A stretch of DNA of 64,000 nt from Mesostigma viride. Taxonomy: Eukaryota > Streptophyta > Mesostigmatophyceae > Mesostigmatales > Mesostigmataceae. How positions within the stretch are numbered: position 1 is the stretch's first letter; the number at the start of each line of letters is the position of its first letter. The stretch spans positions 1,495,042 to 1,559,041 of the forward strand of contig RPFO01000026.1 of assembly GCA_009746045.1 (NCBI GenBank). The letters run 5' to 3'. The notes under the pieces were generated by a model. It saw nothing but the letters and a program-made list of their open reading frames with translations. It was not told the DNA's origin and searched no databases. The position numbers were made by a program, and so were the translations under genes. This document shows, in pieces, positions 21,493-33,657 of the stretch.

Positions 21493-23555
21493 ACTGGTTC
21501 CTAAAAGTAGTTACCAGTTGCACTTTGCATTATAAGGTCCACAAACCAACCTAATAACAATTTTACTATCCATATTGGGACCAAAGCACACACATATATA
21601 TAGTTACTTGGGGGTCATGCCATTGGTCATGTTGCACTGTCCTATGGGTACATATTAAGGACCCCCCCCAGGGGGGGCGCTGGGTGCGAGACATGACACA
21701 CTTATCATGCATTATTGGACGTTTAGACGGTGAAGTTGACCCTGGCCTCGTAAAGGCAGTTGCACAGGTAGCTGGGCATGGCTACTGAACACTGACACCG
21801 GAGGTTGTCCCAGGGACCCATCAGGCAGATCTAAAAATAACTGGTGACTAAAAATAGGGACCAGTTTCCTTGGTACAATTGCTATCATTACAAGGCAAGT
21901 TTCCTAGTCCACATCGTCAAAAAACATCATAGATGGCAAGGCATGCATAGTTTCATCAATCCCAGCCTACAGAACATGCACTATAGCATCCAAACATAGA
22001 TCACAACGCCAATGGACAGCTGCACTCCTACGTATCATGGCATGGTACAAGGGCGAAGACTATAGCCAACACACTAACTACCACATGCTCATTTTTCTCA
22101 CATGGCGATGCTCTAATAAGCGTGTTCCAAAAGGCCTAGCATGGTGACAATGCTAGTTGAAGCTCATTTTATGCTGGGCTTGATTATATTAGCTGCTAAT
22201 CGTACGAAGCAACAACACAGCAACAAGAGGCATTGTCACGGTAGTGGTGATCTTTGAGCTTTACATGTTGCCATGTAAAGCTCAAATCATCACTAACGTG
22301 CGGCTTCAACTATATTTCATGTTGGTGTGAAGAAATAAAACCATATGGTAGCTAGCAAGGGCTAATAGTAAGTATGACACTATGCCAAGGCCCAAGTGCA
22401 CATGTAGCAAGGGGGTGCAAGGGGCTGTGTTACACATGCATCCAAAACATAGAAACGACCTCCACGTGCATGGCCGAAGTGAAAGAATATAGAGACAATG
22501 CACTGACATTGTATTTTATGCCAGCAAGGCACTGGGGCTTCCATGCTTGTTACATGGAGTGACTGCACAATGGCGCAGGCTTCCCATACTAGCAAAGCAA
22601 AAAGGCCAACCTAAAACAGGTCAGAATACCGACTGTCTTGAAGTTCTTAGGCAGTAAAAACCATCGTGATACCATAAACCACTTTTCTAAATGTTATATC
22701 AATCGTTATTTTCGTATATTTGGTGTAAACACGGCTAATCATGAAGAAAACGGATGAAAAACTGATCGCAGTGGTTGTGTGCAACAACCACCATTGACCA
22801 ATCCATAGAGTAGTAAAATAGTGACTTTAAGCCTATCAAATTTTTTATTACAGGTCTAAGATTACTTACCGAACGATAGAACAGCTTTACCTTGTCGATG
22901 GCCGACGCTGGGATACTAAACTGCGCCAGGTCGAAACCGCAAATTATGGGTCTTGCGGGAGTTAGCACGCCGGAGGCAAGAAGGTGCCTCGCGACTTTCC
23001 CGGCCCATGAGCGCTAATGGAATATGCGAAACACAATATATATAAACTATTCGTGGCGAAACACCCCATGATACGACGTCAAACAACAAGATCTAGCTCC
23101 ATCATCACCGCCCAGGCAAAAAACGCGCCCTGCCGCAATAAAATCCAGCCCGAGAAAACTGCGCGCATCATTAGATGTTGCGTGACTGCGGCTACAGCAT
23201 TTTTATAACGTACAAATTATGCCTACAAAATTTGGAACGGATCCATGCATCGATGCTCCTACACCAATCAATTTTCTGCACCGCCATAGCCTCGAATTTG
23301 CATACACGTCAATATTTTACATCCACGTTTCGTCCCATTTTACTGGGTACCCCCTGTACTTTGGTACTTCATACCTCCCTGTACACTTGTCCAAATATAG
23401 TGATGTCCGGTTGCAAGCTGTAGTACACATCTAGATCTAGCAGCAGATCTAATAATATCATGGATACTACTTCTGGCATTCGCGCCAGCTCGGTTCTAAA
23501 ACTGGTACCTATTTCTAGTTACCAGTAAAACTGGTAACTAGAAATAGGTACCAGT
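21493..23555. mobile_element. Hairpin-ended insertion 2 in Copia-2
   Basis: The left end is a 26-bp module (21493-21518, starts ACTGGTTCCTAAAA). The right end is two complementary copies of a related 26-bp module separated by AAA (23501-23526 and 23530-23555), a perfect 26-bp hairpin. A third module lies at 21840-21865. A separate 15-bp hairpin lies at 22253-22286. No coding region recognised. The architecture (double module at one end, single at the other, AAA loop) mirrors insertion 1. Confidence 0.6.
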
Positions 23556-24301
23556 ACCATTTAAGGGTTAAGGAGCTGATCTCCATCATTAAGTCCAAGT
23601 TTCCTCTGGGTAGGGAGCAATGGCAGGTGGAGAATGAGCCTCTACTGTTTGTGGGCATGGAGGCCACACTGGTGAAGAAGAGGGGGGAGTGGCGTATGCT
23701 GCTGGTGGGGGGCAATGATTATCAAGAGACCCTCATCATTAGCAAGCTTCCTCCAGTCATCACACAGGCACTGTGTCCCATGGTGAGGGGCATGGTTGCT
23801 TGGGTGGCAGGCATTTCCAGGCCAGACCTTATGGTCATAGCCAGGTTGCCTGATGACATGCTGGTGGAGCTAGGGTCTCATGCCAAGGTGGCTGATCAGG
23901 TCAGGGCTTCATCTGGCATTCTGTTGTCTGCAGTGGATTTATCACAACCCATTTGCATGGAGTTGTATGTGGATAGCTCAATGGACAGCAGGCAGGTCTC
24001 CAAGGTCAGGGGCAGGGCTGCAGGGCTCTTTGTGCTCAGACAGGAGGGCCTGGGGAGTTTGGTGAGCTGGTTTAGTCGCCTGCACAAACGGGTGGCTGTC
24101 AGCAGTGATGTGGCAGAATGCAGGGCTATTTGTGAAGGCATTCACACAAGCCTTTATCTGAAGGAATTGCTTCATCAGATGACTTCTAACACTCCTTGGC
24201 CACCTCAGGTCACCACTCTTCTAAAAACAGACTCCATGGGGATGGTGCAGTTTGTGCACCGGCAGATGGCCAGAAGTAGGGACTTGGATTATCTCCTTCT
24301 T
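23556..24301 (+). pseudogene. Copia-2 RT end and RNase H, first part
   Basis: Frame continues KELISIIKSKFPLG, then the RT connection and RNase H: MELYVDSSMDSRQVSKV (first Asp), VAECRAICEGIHTSLYLKEL (Glu) and LLKTDSMGMVQFVHRQM (second Asp), up to LDYLLLK. It is interrupted by the TIR element at 24302; the last part of RNase H is at 36680-36821. Confidence 0.82.
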
Positions 24302-24529
24302 AAGGGGACGGGACATATCGGAATTTTTTGGCGCCAAAAAATTCGCGCCGGTACCCCCGGACCGTGAAATTGTGGTGCACAATGCGCCCACCTCGTGCGG
24401 AGGTGGCCATGGCGACGTGCGTTTCGTAAAAAATTGCCTAATCGGCCAGGCGACAAGCGAAAAATGTACGCCGGTGGTTTTAAACGATGTACTAGTATGA
24501 TGTTTCATAGCCAGATATTCTGATCAGAC

Positions 24530-24659
24530 ACTCCGCAAAGGTGAAAACCTTTGCGTTCAGTGCCGGGCCGCGGAAAACGCGGAAAACGCGATCTGCAAAT
24601 GAATCCGACCGGAATCGAACTGGGGACCTCTCGCACCAATTTTGCTGACTATAGGACGG
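24530..24659 (-). repeat. tRNA-related SINE-like repeat, copy 2
   Basis: Nearly identical to copy 1, including the CGCAAAGGT/ACCTTTGCG hairpin with GAAA loop and the B-box AGTTCGATTCC on the minus strand. It shares the end CTATAGGACGGACG with copy 3. Confidence 0.65.
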
Positions 24660-26206
24660 ACGGAGATATGCACAATTTGAAAAGTCGGTGCCTTTCTTAA
24701 TCCATATTTGCACGGGGGTCTTATCCGAAAATCTGGCCGCATATATTCATTTAGAATGCGTGCCTGCGACGGTAGAATTTCAGATTTGTGGGTTATATTG
24801 ATCCAGGAAGAAGCGTTTAGTAATAGAAACCGTGAAAACATCCTAAGCGGCTTCGATCTGCGGCCATTTCCCGTCATTTCTGAAATGATATCGTTCAGGC
24901 CTGCGCGATCCGCGGTCAAGCCATCCATGGCTGGCTGGCTGTCTCGCGCGCCTGGGTAGGAAATAAAGCCGGCCGTGGTACGTTCATTTGCCGCATGTCA
25001 CCGCCCAGTCTGTTTGCGCTCTAAATGTTCCTGGCATGAAGCTTTGGCGCCGATTCCGGGTGTTCTTGCTATTTTGTTCGCCACTTGTTGCAGTTGCGCT
25101 ATCTGATTTTCCGCAGGTTTCAATGTTTTGCCTTATGCTGCGTATGCCATGCTTCTTAAAGCTAGCAAGAGTTGATCGGGCAGTTTTGCGGCTCTGCTAC
25201 ACTTTGTTTTATTGAGTTTTTCATATGGTTGACATTGTATATTGCGTAGTCAAGGACCCTAGCTGCCTGGGAGCGGCATCAACGTTGCAAGGAGCTGGCG
25301 AGCTCATAAACGCTTGTCTTGGCTCTTCAGCCTGCTGGAAAACAAGGTGTGAAGTTGTAGGGAAGGTGAGCATGTGTGATATAGTTATCTCCTTCCTATA
25401 TGTTTTGCTTCCATTAAACATGGCTGGGGCTTCCTAGATGATAAGGATCAGGTGCTTATTATGACAATATTAAAGGATGGCCCTTTTATCCTTTAGCATC
25501 TATACTGGGTATTAGCTATGAGGTGATTCCCGCAAGTGGGCATGCCTGCTTGCGTAATGATTTAAGAGTCGGTGGATGTCTTCTTCAAGCATCTAGCATT
25601 TGCTTTACGTGCTTCTGCCCAATTTGCAGGGGGCAAGCTTAGGAATGTGCTTATGGTGTCCCTCATGCCATGTTGTACCAGGCATGAGGTTGGCAGCTGT
25701 GACCATGCTGTATTATGACCAAACTAGCTCAGAATGACCTGGGATTTTGTGGCAAGCTTTTTAACATCATAAATGAATTAATTTGACTTGGTTTGGCCCA
25801 GTTGGTGGTGGGCTAGGGTGTAATAGGTCTGGTGTTTGTGCTCATAAGCGGGATTTTCTGTCATTTTTTTTTTGCATGTTTACACTAATAAACATGAGTA
25901 AACGTGCTCAGAATGAGCTCAAACTTTGTGAGAGTGAAATTCCCACCCTAGGCCTAGTATAAATATCATCACTGGAATTTTTGCATGTGTCTACTATTTG
26001 ATTTATTTTTTTAGGACAAAAAAAAAACGTGTTTTGGGCTAAACCCTATAAATAGTCTAAACGTGCTTATTTTGTGGTCCTGAGTAGCCAGATTTATTTG
26101 CAAGGGTGGGGATTTTAGGAAAATATGTGGTTTGGTCACTTTTGGTTTGCCCAGTCTCCTAGGAAAAATCGGCCAAAAATAGCGTCTTTTTCTATTTTTA
26201 GCTCAT
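24660..26206. other. No gene recognised; interior of the TIR element
   Basis: A/T-richer sequence with short ORFs only. It ends in AGTTGGGTCAT (26207-26217), the target-site duplication of the LINE that follows. Confidence 0.5.
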
Positions 26207-26363
26207 AGTTGGGTCATTAAATTAAATTAAATTAAATTATAACATGTCTCCGTTGGGAGATCATGTAGCACATATTCCAGGTTGGATGGGTGGTGTGGAG
26301 GAAGCCGCGTAATCGAACTAACCTAACTCTAAGCTATATCTAGTCTAGAAAAGCCTATCTACG

Positions 26364-28883
26364 CTACTCATCAAAACGGCTCCTCCGTTTGGGGGGAGGC
26401 GGCTTGCCCACAGGGGCTGGCGTGTGCGCCTTGACAATCTTCTTCCACCGCGTCTTGTCTTGCATGGCAGTCCAAAGACGGGAGAGAGAGTGGATGCGGT
26501 ACTCAAACTGGGCTGGGACCACTAGGTCGTCCAGCAACATCTGGGTATAGGTCATGGCATGTTTCCCTACCTTTTTAGGAATGTTCTTGGGGCCAGGCCA
26601 GGTCAAAATGTGCCGCCCCGGTTGGCCGAGCCGCTGGGGACCGGCCAGACCAAGGGCGGTGTCGACCTGGCTGGTGCGAGCAAGATGTCCTACAAATGCT
26701 ATCCTACGCTGTCTAATCTCGTCCGAAATACGCGGCATACCGTGATACAAAGACTCTAAGGACCTACGCTGAGAAAACCCGACATTCAGGACCTGTCGGA
26801 GCATCCGGGTGACCGTGCCGTCTAGCTTGGCTGCCAGTGTTGCCGTGAGTGTCCATGCCTCGGCGCCATACGTGAGCACCGTGAGGACGAGGACCTTGAA
26901 GAGCATGCGCTTGCGGTGCTCGTCCAGGCCCTTGGAGCGCCAGTAGGTGTTGAGCGAACGGAGCTTGGCCCAGGAAAGGCCGATGCGGGTGTCCACATCG
27001 TCGGCAGTGTCCGGAAGCCAACTCCCCAACAGCTTGAAGCGGTCGCGGAGTGGGACCTCCGTCCCGTCTAGCAGGCGCGGCAGCGGTGGGCGACTGGAGG
27101 CCCCAATCACCATCGCCTCAGTTTTGACACTAATCTCCAACCCCACCGCCCTCGCCTCCAGGCCCAGACAGTCCAGCCAGGTCTGAATGTGCTCGGGGCG
27201 CGCGATGAGGGTGGTGTCGTCCGCATAAATCAGGTCAGCCAGGCGGTAACCCGTGCTAACCCCGCCGTGCCCACGCTCGTTAAGGATGTCCAAGCCTGGC
27301 TCGAACCCCTTAAGAGCAGTAAAGCGCGCACGTGCCTGGCGCATGACGTGGTCCACGACAATAATGAACAGGTAGGGAGACAGGACACAACCTTGCCACA
27401 CCCCGTGGTGAAGGGGAATGGTGGGGTGGTGCCTTCCGCAGTCCGCACTACTGCCTGTGAGCCCTCATACAGTCGGCGAATGGCAGCAATAAACGCTGGT
27501 GGCACGCGGTCCAGAGCTAGGATGGCCCAAAGAGCCTCCCAGAGGACCGTGTCAAAGGCCTTGATATAGTCAACAAAAATGAGGACCAGCGGCAAACTGT
27601 CAGGGGGAAGTCGACGCACCTCCTCCATCAACCGGCGCGCGACAAACACAGCCATGACAGTGTTACGACCACTACGGAAACCCATCTGAGACTCACCCAG
27701 GTGTGGGTCCAGCGCGGCGCGGAGCCTGTGCAGCATCATGCGCATGAAGACCTTGAGCGCGGCGCTCTGGAGGCAGACACCCCGGTAGTTACCGGGGTCA
27801 GCAGCAGAGCCCTTCTTGTACAGCATGACGCGGATGGCCGTCTGCCACTCAGCAGGCGGAGGCTCGTCAGAGAGCAGGACACGGTTGCAGAACGCCAGCA
27901 GAAGATCCCTAACCGCCAGATCAGGGGTCTTCAGCAGCTCAGCAGAAAGGTGGTCGGCACCGACCGCCGCATCGTACCGCAGGCGGGCAAGGGCGCCGTC
28001 CAATTCCTCCAAAGTGAAGGGGTGGACGACGTCGTTGGTGGCAAGGCAGCCCTCCTTCAAGGCGGGGACTTGGTAGTCCGCGGCCGAGGAGGGGGCGCTG
28101 GTGGCGGCGGGGGTCCGGCGACCCCGAGGCGGGCGGCCGTCTCGGGGTGAAGCGGCGGGGGGGGGCGCGAGCCCCACCGGTCAAGGAAACATTGTGGGCC
28201 AACCAGCGGTCAAGGCTTACCGGCGCCGTGCCGTCCCCCGTGTGCTCCACCGGGGTGCGCTGCCGCCGGCCGCCGAGCCGGTCGAGGTGGTACCACATGT
28301 CCTTGCCCTGGTTGCGAGCCTGGCAGGCCTTGGCATCCGCGATGCACTGGGCCGCCTCCGCGTCCTGAGCGTGCTCGTAGGCCTCCACAAGGGCGGCCTT
28401 GAGCAATGGTTTCTGCAGCGGGTCCCGGTTACGCTTGAGGCGGTGCCGGGCGGCCAAGACCTTGGGGTCCTGGCGGTAGAGCGGGCCGGGGCGGCGGCGG
28501 GGCATGACCGGCAGGTGCCGGGCCGCCAGCAACGGGGCACGGGCCGCAAAGCCCGCAAAAATGGCTGCGTTGGGGGCACCATTGTCCAGCTCGTCGACGT
28601 CCGCCCGGGCGTCCAGTGCCGACAGGTACTTCCGTCGGCACCAGTTCCGCTCGTGCTCGGCGTCCGTCCAGTCCTCAGGATCTCCCTTGACCGGACGTAG
28701 AGCAGACCAGTCAGGGCGGACCACTGGGGCGCGGCGCGCGGGGACGTGGAACCGGAGCCGAAGGGTCGCGCGCACCAACCGGTGGTCAGAGCACACCGTG
28801 GGCGTGTCAAACACTCGGGTGTCCAGAACCGAGGTACACCTGGGCTGCCGTACCACCACGTAGTCCAGACAGGCCTGACGGCC
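26364..28883 (-). pseudogene. LINE ORF2: end of endonuclease, linker, reverse transcriptase, C-terminal domain
   Basis: 28859-28165 reads the endonuclease end with SDHRLVRATL and an Arg-rich linker. 28177-27400 reads RT fingers and palm (LYKKGSAADPGNYRGVCLQS, QMGFRSGRNTVMAVFVARRL, FVDYIKAFDTVLWEAL). 27401-26364 reads GCVLSPYLFIIVVDHVM, the catalytic YADD in DLIYADDTTLIARPEH, then thumb and C-terminal parts to RRSRFDE. Frame breaks sit near 28165, in a G homopolymer, and near 27400. These are single-base events, so the copy decayed little before Copia-1 inserted. Confidence 0.9.
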
Positions 28884-29697
28884 GTTGGAGTTAATAAACG
28901 AGTGGACCTCTCAATGCTCAATGGCCTAACGCATGTGTTTATTACAATAAATCACAAGCCCCGCACCCAACGTGCACAAGGGCATTTAGCATTGTCGACA
29001 AGCAACGCTCTGCCTGGCTGCCACGTCTGGAGCAGCCGACAGTGGCCGTTGGGCTCTGTGGTGCAGCCTGAGTGGCGCGACGCCACTGCTAGACTCTCAG
29101 GACCTTAGTCCAACATCCGACACCTCAATGTCAGTCCCGAGTGGGTACTGGCGACGCCGTACCGCCAATCCTACTTGGGTACTGGCGTCCGTCACCAGGA
29201 CTCGGCTATCGAATAGTCTAGCCTGCCGAATCACATATAGCCGGGACTTCTGACCGAGCCTACACGTGCGAAACCCCAGATAGCACATTGCTATCTGGTA
29301 CTTAGCCTATGTCCACGACTAGAGGCTAACTCCAGTTTTATTCTTTTTTTTTTTTTTTTTTTTTTAAGGCATCAGTGCTGCACCTCCAGTTTTTATTCCT
29401 TTTTGTTTTTTTCAGGTACTTGGCAATATCATGAATAAGACATTGGTACAGGAAAACTCATATCAGACCACAATGGACGTTGTGAATTAAAGCGCCCACA
29501 GACCCCATTGCCTTTAAATCTGACAGTGTCTTTGAGGTTTCTGAACCTAGGATCCCCTGTTTGTACAAGTCAGTGGAGTGATGAGTGGCTATGGAAAAAC
29601 CAGGGGGCACATCAAGAAATTATTATGTTTGTTGCCAAGTTGCCACCAGCTGGGAAAGACCATAGTCTGCACCATTAGTCTGGAGTGCCCTATTTCA

Positions 29698-32600
29698 TCA
29701 TCCATTTGTCTGACTAGACAGATAGGGATTCATTGCATCACACAGAAGCTGGTACTGGGTTGCTGCTAATGACGGAATCTTGGTCAATGCGTCAGCCAGG
29801 TTCTCCTCGTCTGGCAGATGCTGCCAGCTGGAAAAATAGCTTGTTTCCTGTTTCAAAATCACCCAGTCCAGATCAGTATGCACAGCAGCAGTCACAGATT
29901 TCTTGTTAAGGAAACTAATGACTGACTGACTGTCAGTGTGTAAGTGAGCATGCACATCAGCCTTGCTGCCAGCCTGAGTTTGCAACCAGGTTAGTATGTG
30001 CTGAAGGGATCGAGCATGCTGCACAGCAGACACCACAGCACGGCACTCAGCAGAGTTACTGCCAACAGCTTTTCTGCGATGCAATCTGCTGTACCACGAC
30101 ACCATGGACATATAGTCTCCCTTGTTGGTAAGGAAGAACACCCCAGCCTCCCTGGCATCCATTTTTGTTATTACCCTACTCTCCATGGAGCTGTCCATCA
30201 GACAGTTAATGTGAATATCTTCCATGAGGTTGAGTGGATGAATGACAAGGGAAGGTCCAGCCTTTAGTAGCTTCTGGAGATCCTTAGGTTTCATGGTTTG
30301 TAATACTGTGTCATCAATCCTGCTGACCACTGCCAGATGAGGTGCACAGATAGCACTCAGCCACCCTAATTTTCCTTTGACAGTAGCACACATGTGAGCA
30401 GGAATGCACGGAATATCAAGCAGCTCTAGGCATTCTTCTAAGTACTGGGCAGGCGGGGATAGAGTACACACCCACTGTTCCTGTTGCTCTTCCAGTGCTA
30501 GCATTATGCCACAGAACTGTAGGGGTTCTGGCCCCAGCTCTGTCTGCTTTCCAATCTCATATGACTGCTGAACCTGCTGAATGAACTTGTCAACTTCAGC
30601 TCTTGGTCCACAAATCAGTTGGTCATCACCATGCCACACAAACAGGAGCAAGCCAGAGGGTGTGGGCACAGCAAAGAGACAAGGGTCCAGATCATCATAA
30701 GTGGCATTAAGTTTCTTGAACACCTCTTCTGCTGATTTTCTGAAGATAGTGGGAGCACTTTGCAAACCTTCCACCCCTAGATTTAGGAGTAGATATGGCT
30801 CATCAATATCATGTGCCCATGCAGCAGGGGTGGGAACCACATAGACCTGACCCTTCCACACATCTTGCGCTTTATCAGGGTCCCCTCTAAGGAAAGCCCT
30901 TTTGATATCAGTAGCTTTGCAGGCATAATCTTGGCCAGCATTGAGATGGTGGAGGAAGACAGAGAGCAGTATCCTGAGGGATGTTTGCTGCAGCCCAGGA
31001 GTGTAGAGTTCACCCTTGGACAGTTTTGACATGCCTTTTAATTCTGTCACACATGGCCTAGCATGATATATAGGTGAGCCTACTGGCTGTGCCTTGTGTT
31101 TTAGCACAAACTTGAGTCTCAACTTTTTGGCACCTTCTGGAATTTCCCAGACAGGAGTGACAGGTGGCTTATAGTCAGGATGCTTAGGGTTTGGCAGCAC
31201 CCACTCTTCGCGGGCTTGGTGCCTAATGGCTTGGATCCATTTTTGAAACCCTTTTTGTGTTTTGCATTGTTGGATTAGAGCATCATAGTTGTGAGGAGAG
31301 TGCATGGCTAAGTCCCACTTTCCAACCCCAAAGGACTGCGGGTGTGGCCTTTGATTGTGCACCTTTTTCTCTAGGTCAGGGATTTCACCTGGCCCATATT
31401 TGATGTTAATGGCCTTGATATAGGCATCTAATCCATGAACCAGTTGGGACAATGGAATCTTGTAGTGATCCAAGGGAATGGCTCCTACCCCAGTCACACG
31501 CAGCTGGCTAGCAGTGATGGTGACACCTGGGTAAGAGATAAAGGGTTCTCCCAACAAAGCATTGCCCATGTACCCTTCCACTACCTGGAAAGGTGTCTGG
31601 ATGCCAAGTATGGGGATCATTACTTGACCCAACACATCTAAGGTTGTTTTGCCTGAAAAATCTTGCACCTGTGTCCATGGTGAGGGTGCAAGTTGCAGAC
31701 CAGGAATGGCTTGTGCACTGATCACACTGACCTGTGCCTGAGTGTCCACAGCTAGGATGCAGGATTCCTGGCTATAATCGGAGCACACAGCAGAGACCTT
31801 GGCCAAACCTGAGGCTTGTTTAGCCTTGCTCTTGTGAGCCTTATGCAGAGCTGCCAGGGCTTTTTCTAGCTTGGATTTGAACTCAGCTGGATTGCCTTTG
31901 TTTTGCTCTGGTACCTCATGCCTGGTTGAACTCTGCCCAGAGGGACTTACACCAGGTTGTGGGGTGACACGTACCTCACTGAGGGGTGGAGGAATGACAG
32001 AGGGTGTGGTAGTGCCATCATCAGCTCCTGGTGTTGGAATGCTGGGTGGTTCTGCTTGCTCACCAGAGTTAAGGAGGGAATCCATGTTCAAGGACTCTTC
32101 CCCTGGCACGTCTGCCAAAGGAGGGAAATACTTCTTAACTCTATGACTGCTCACCCTGTGTTTTCTCCCTGTTTCCAAACTTCGAATATCCATATTTTTT
32201 CCTTTTTTGGTCATTCTTAGAACAGTGCACGGACCATACCACATGCCTGTCTTGCCATGTTTGGTTTCTTTGAAATATAGGACTTGTTCACCCAGTTGGA
32301 ATACTGTTCTGGGGTGTGTTATGTCCTTTTCAGCTAGCTTATCAGCCACTTTAGCTCTTACTGTGTTATACAGAGCTAATACCTCTGGAGGGTACACACC
32401 TGCCTGTAAGCCAATGGGAAGGATTTCCCCCCATGGTGCATGCAACACAGGTCTAAGGTTAAGTGTAGCACAGATTTCACTGCACCACAGTGCTCTGTCA
32501 GCATAGCTTCCAGATGTGGCTTTCAGGTCAGTGGATTTCGCCACTAAAGTTTTGACTGACCTGATGGTTCTTTCAATGACACCCTGCCCTTCATGATCTT

Positions 32601-33657
32601 GCAATCCAGCAATCTCAATATTAGCATCCCATCCTTCACACTCAGCCAGACAGCTAAACTGTTGATCAAGCAGTATAGTGTCAACTGGGTAGAATCTGGG
32701 CAATGCTATCACAAGTGCTGCACGCAGTTGCTCTTTAGCCATTCCAGGTAGGGGTTCCATGACAGTGAATCTGGACCATGTGTCTTTTAGGATCAGATAT
32801 TGTTCACCATCGATATGCACGACATCACCCACAATTATTCCCCTTTGGGTGGGTGGTGTTGCGACATGCCATTTGGGAGGTTTTGGGCCATGGAACTGAC
32901 ATTGCTGGCAGTGTTTTCTAGCCAACCTGACAGCATTCCTGAGTCGTGAACCTCCTGCTCTTCTGGCAATCTTTTCTGCCACCACCTCATGACCCATGGC
33001 TATGTGGAGCTGGGTTGCTAGTTCCCTTAAGTCTACTGTGTCAACAGCAGCTGGGGTAAGAGCTTTGAGGTAGGGCAGTATCACATTATACGTGGAGGAG
33101 ATTTTCTGAGCTGCCTCAAAATCTAGCAGTCCCTTGTCTTTATCCCCAATGATAATGAGATCATATAAATCCACATAGGCGTGCTGTGAGGACGTACATC
33201 CTTTTGGAGCCTTGTCCTGCCGGTCGCACCACGTGCCGGGGGGCAGATGGCGGGGGTGCTTGCAACCGAAGCAGAGGTCCACGTCGCCTACTGCGGGGTT
33301 CCACTTGCAGTCCGCCCGCTGGTGTCCCTTGGTGCCACACCGGGTGCACTTGTTCTTGGGACCTGCATGGGGGGCTGAGCAGTGGGTGCAGGGGTGGGTG
33401 GGGCAGGTGTGGGGGGGGTGGGCCGCCTCCACTGGTTTGGCTTGAGCTGAGCAGGCTGTCCCGGCTGGCCTTGGGGCTGGTTGCCCTTGGCCTTCTTGGA
33501 CTGGCCGCCCTGCTGCCCCCCTAGCTGGCGCTTTTTTCCTTGCCCCTTCCCTTGGGTCTGTTGGACCTTGGGGGTTGGGGTTGCAGACGGAGCACCTATA
33601 GCCAGGGGAGTCAGGCAGTCTTGGATATGGTTCATCCCCGCCCGGAAATCGTTCCAC
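29698..33657 (-). CDS. pol: Copia-1 Pol (minus copy): zinc knuckle, integrase, protease-like, RT, RNase H
   Basis: 1319-codon frame, same as the plus copy (described at 41862-45821) except for about 20 residues before the zinc knuckle, where two C-run length changes put this segment in another frame. It reads HPPHTCPTHPCTHCSAPHAG here and a Pro/Thr/Ala repeat in the plus copy. It would be expressed by -1 slippage at 33531-33537 (AAAAAAG on the minus strand) from gag. Confidence 0.92.
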   Translation of the reverse strand: MERFPGGDEPYPRLPDSPGYRCSVCNPNPQGPTDPREGARKKAPARGAAGRPVQEGQGQPAPRPAGTACSAQAKPVEAAHPPHTCPTHPCTHCSAPHAGPKNKCTRCGTKGHQRADCKWNPAVGDVDLCFGCKHPRHLPPGTWCDRQDKAPKGCTSSQHAYVDLYDLIIIGDKDKGLLDFEAAQKISSTYNVILPYLKALTPAAVDTVDLRELATQLHIAMGHEVVAEKIARRAGGSRLRNAVRLARKHCQQCQFHGPKPPKWHVATPPTQRGIIVGDVVHIDGEQYLILKDTWSRFTVMEPLPGMAKEQLRAALVIALPRFYPVDTILLDQQFSCLAECEGWDANIEIAGLQDHEGQGVIERTIRSVKTLVAKSTDLKATSGSYADRALWCSEICATLNLRPVLHAPWGEILPIGLQAGVYPPEVLALYNTVRAKVADKLAEKDITHPRTVFQLGEQVLYFKETKHGKTGMWYGPCTVLRMTKKGKNMDIRSLETGRKHRVSSHRVKKYFPPLADVPGEESLNMDSLLNSGEQAEPPSIPTPGADDGTTTPSVIPPPLSEVRVTPQPGVSPSGQSSTRHEVPEQNKGNPAEFKSKLEKALAALHKAHKSKAKQASGLAKVSAVCSDYSQESCILAVDTQAQVSVISAQAIPGLQLAPSPWTQVQDFSGKTTLDVLGQVMIPILGIQTPFQVVEGYMGNALLGEPFISYPGVTITASQLRVTGVGAIPLDHYKIPLSQLVHGLDAYIKAINIKYGPGEIPDLEKKVHNQRPHPQSFGVGKWDLAMHSPHNYDALIQQCKTQKGFQKWIQAIRHQAREEWVLPNPKHPDYKPPVTPVWEIPEGAKKLRLKFVLKHKAQPVGSPIYHARPCVTELKGMSKLSKGELYTPGLQQTSLRILLSVFLHHLNAGQDYACKATDIKRAFLRGDPDKAQDVWKGQVYVVPTPAAWAHDIDEPYLLLNLGVEGLQSAPTIFRKSAEEVFKKLNATYDDLDPCLFAVPTPSGLLLFVWHGDDQLICGPRAEVDKFIQQVQQSYEIGKQTELGPEPLQFCGIMLALEEQQEQWVCTLSPPAQYLEECLELLDIPCIPAHMCATVKGKLGWLSAICAPHLAVVSRIDDTVLQTMKPKDLQKLLKAGPSLVIHPLNLMEDIHINCLMDSSMESRVITKMDAREAGVFFLTNKGDYMSMVSWYSRLHRRKAVGSNSAECRAVVSAVQHARSLQHILTWLQTQAGSKADVHAHLHTDSQSVISFLNKKSVTAAVHTDLDWVILKQETSYFSSWQHLPDEENLADALTKIPSLAATQYQLLCDAMNPYLSSQTNG

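Noticed and set aside
24570-24655. A tRNA gene on the minus strand in the SINE-like repeat
   Set aside because: Only D-arm-like and T-arm-like parts are present about 20 bp apart; no anticodon arm, and three repeat copies share it.
28101-28700. 199-codon plus-strand ORF
   Set aside because: Antisense shadow of GC-rich LINE ORF2; the minus-strand reading has clear EN/RT motifs.
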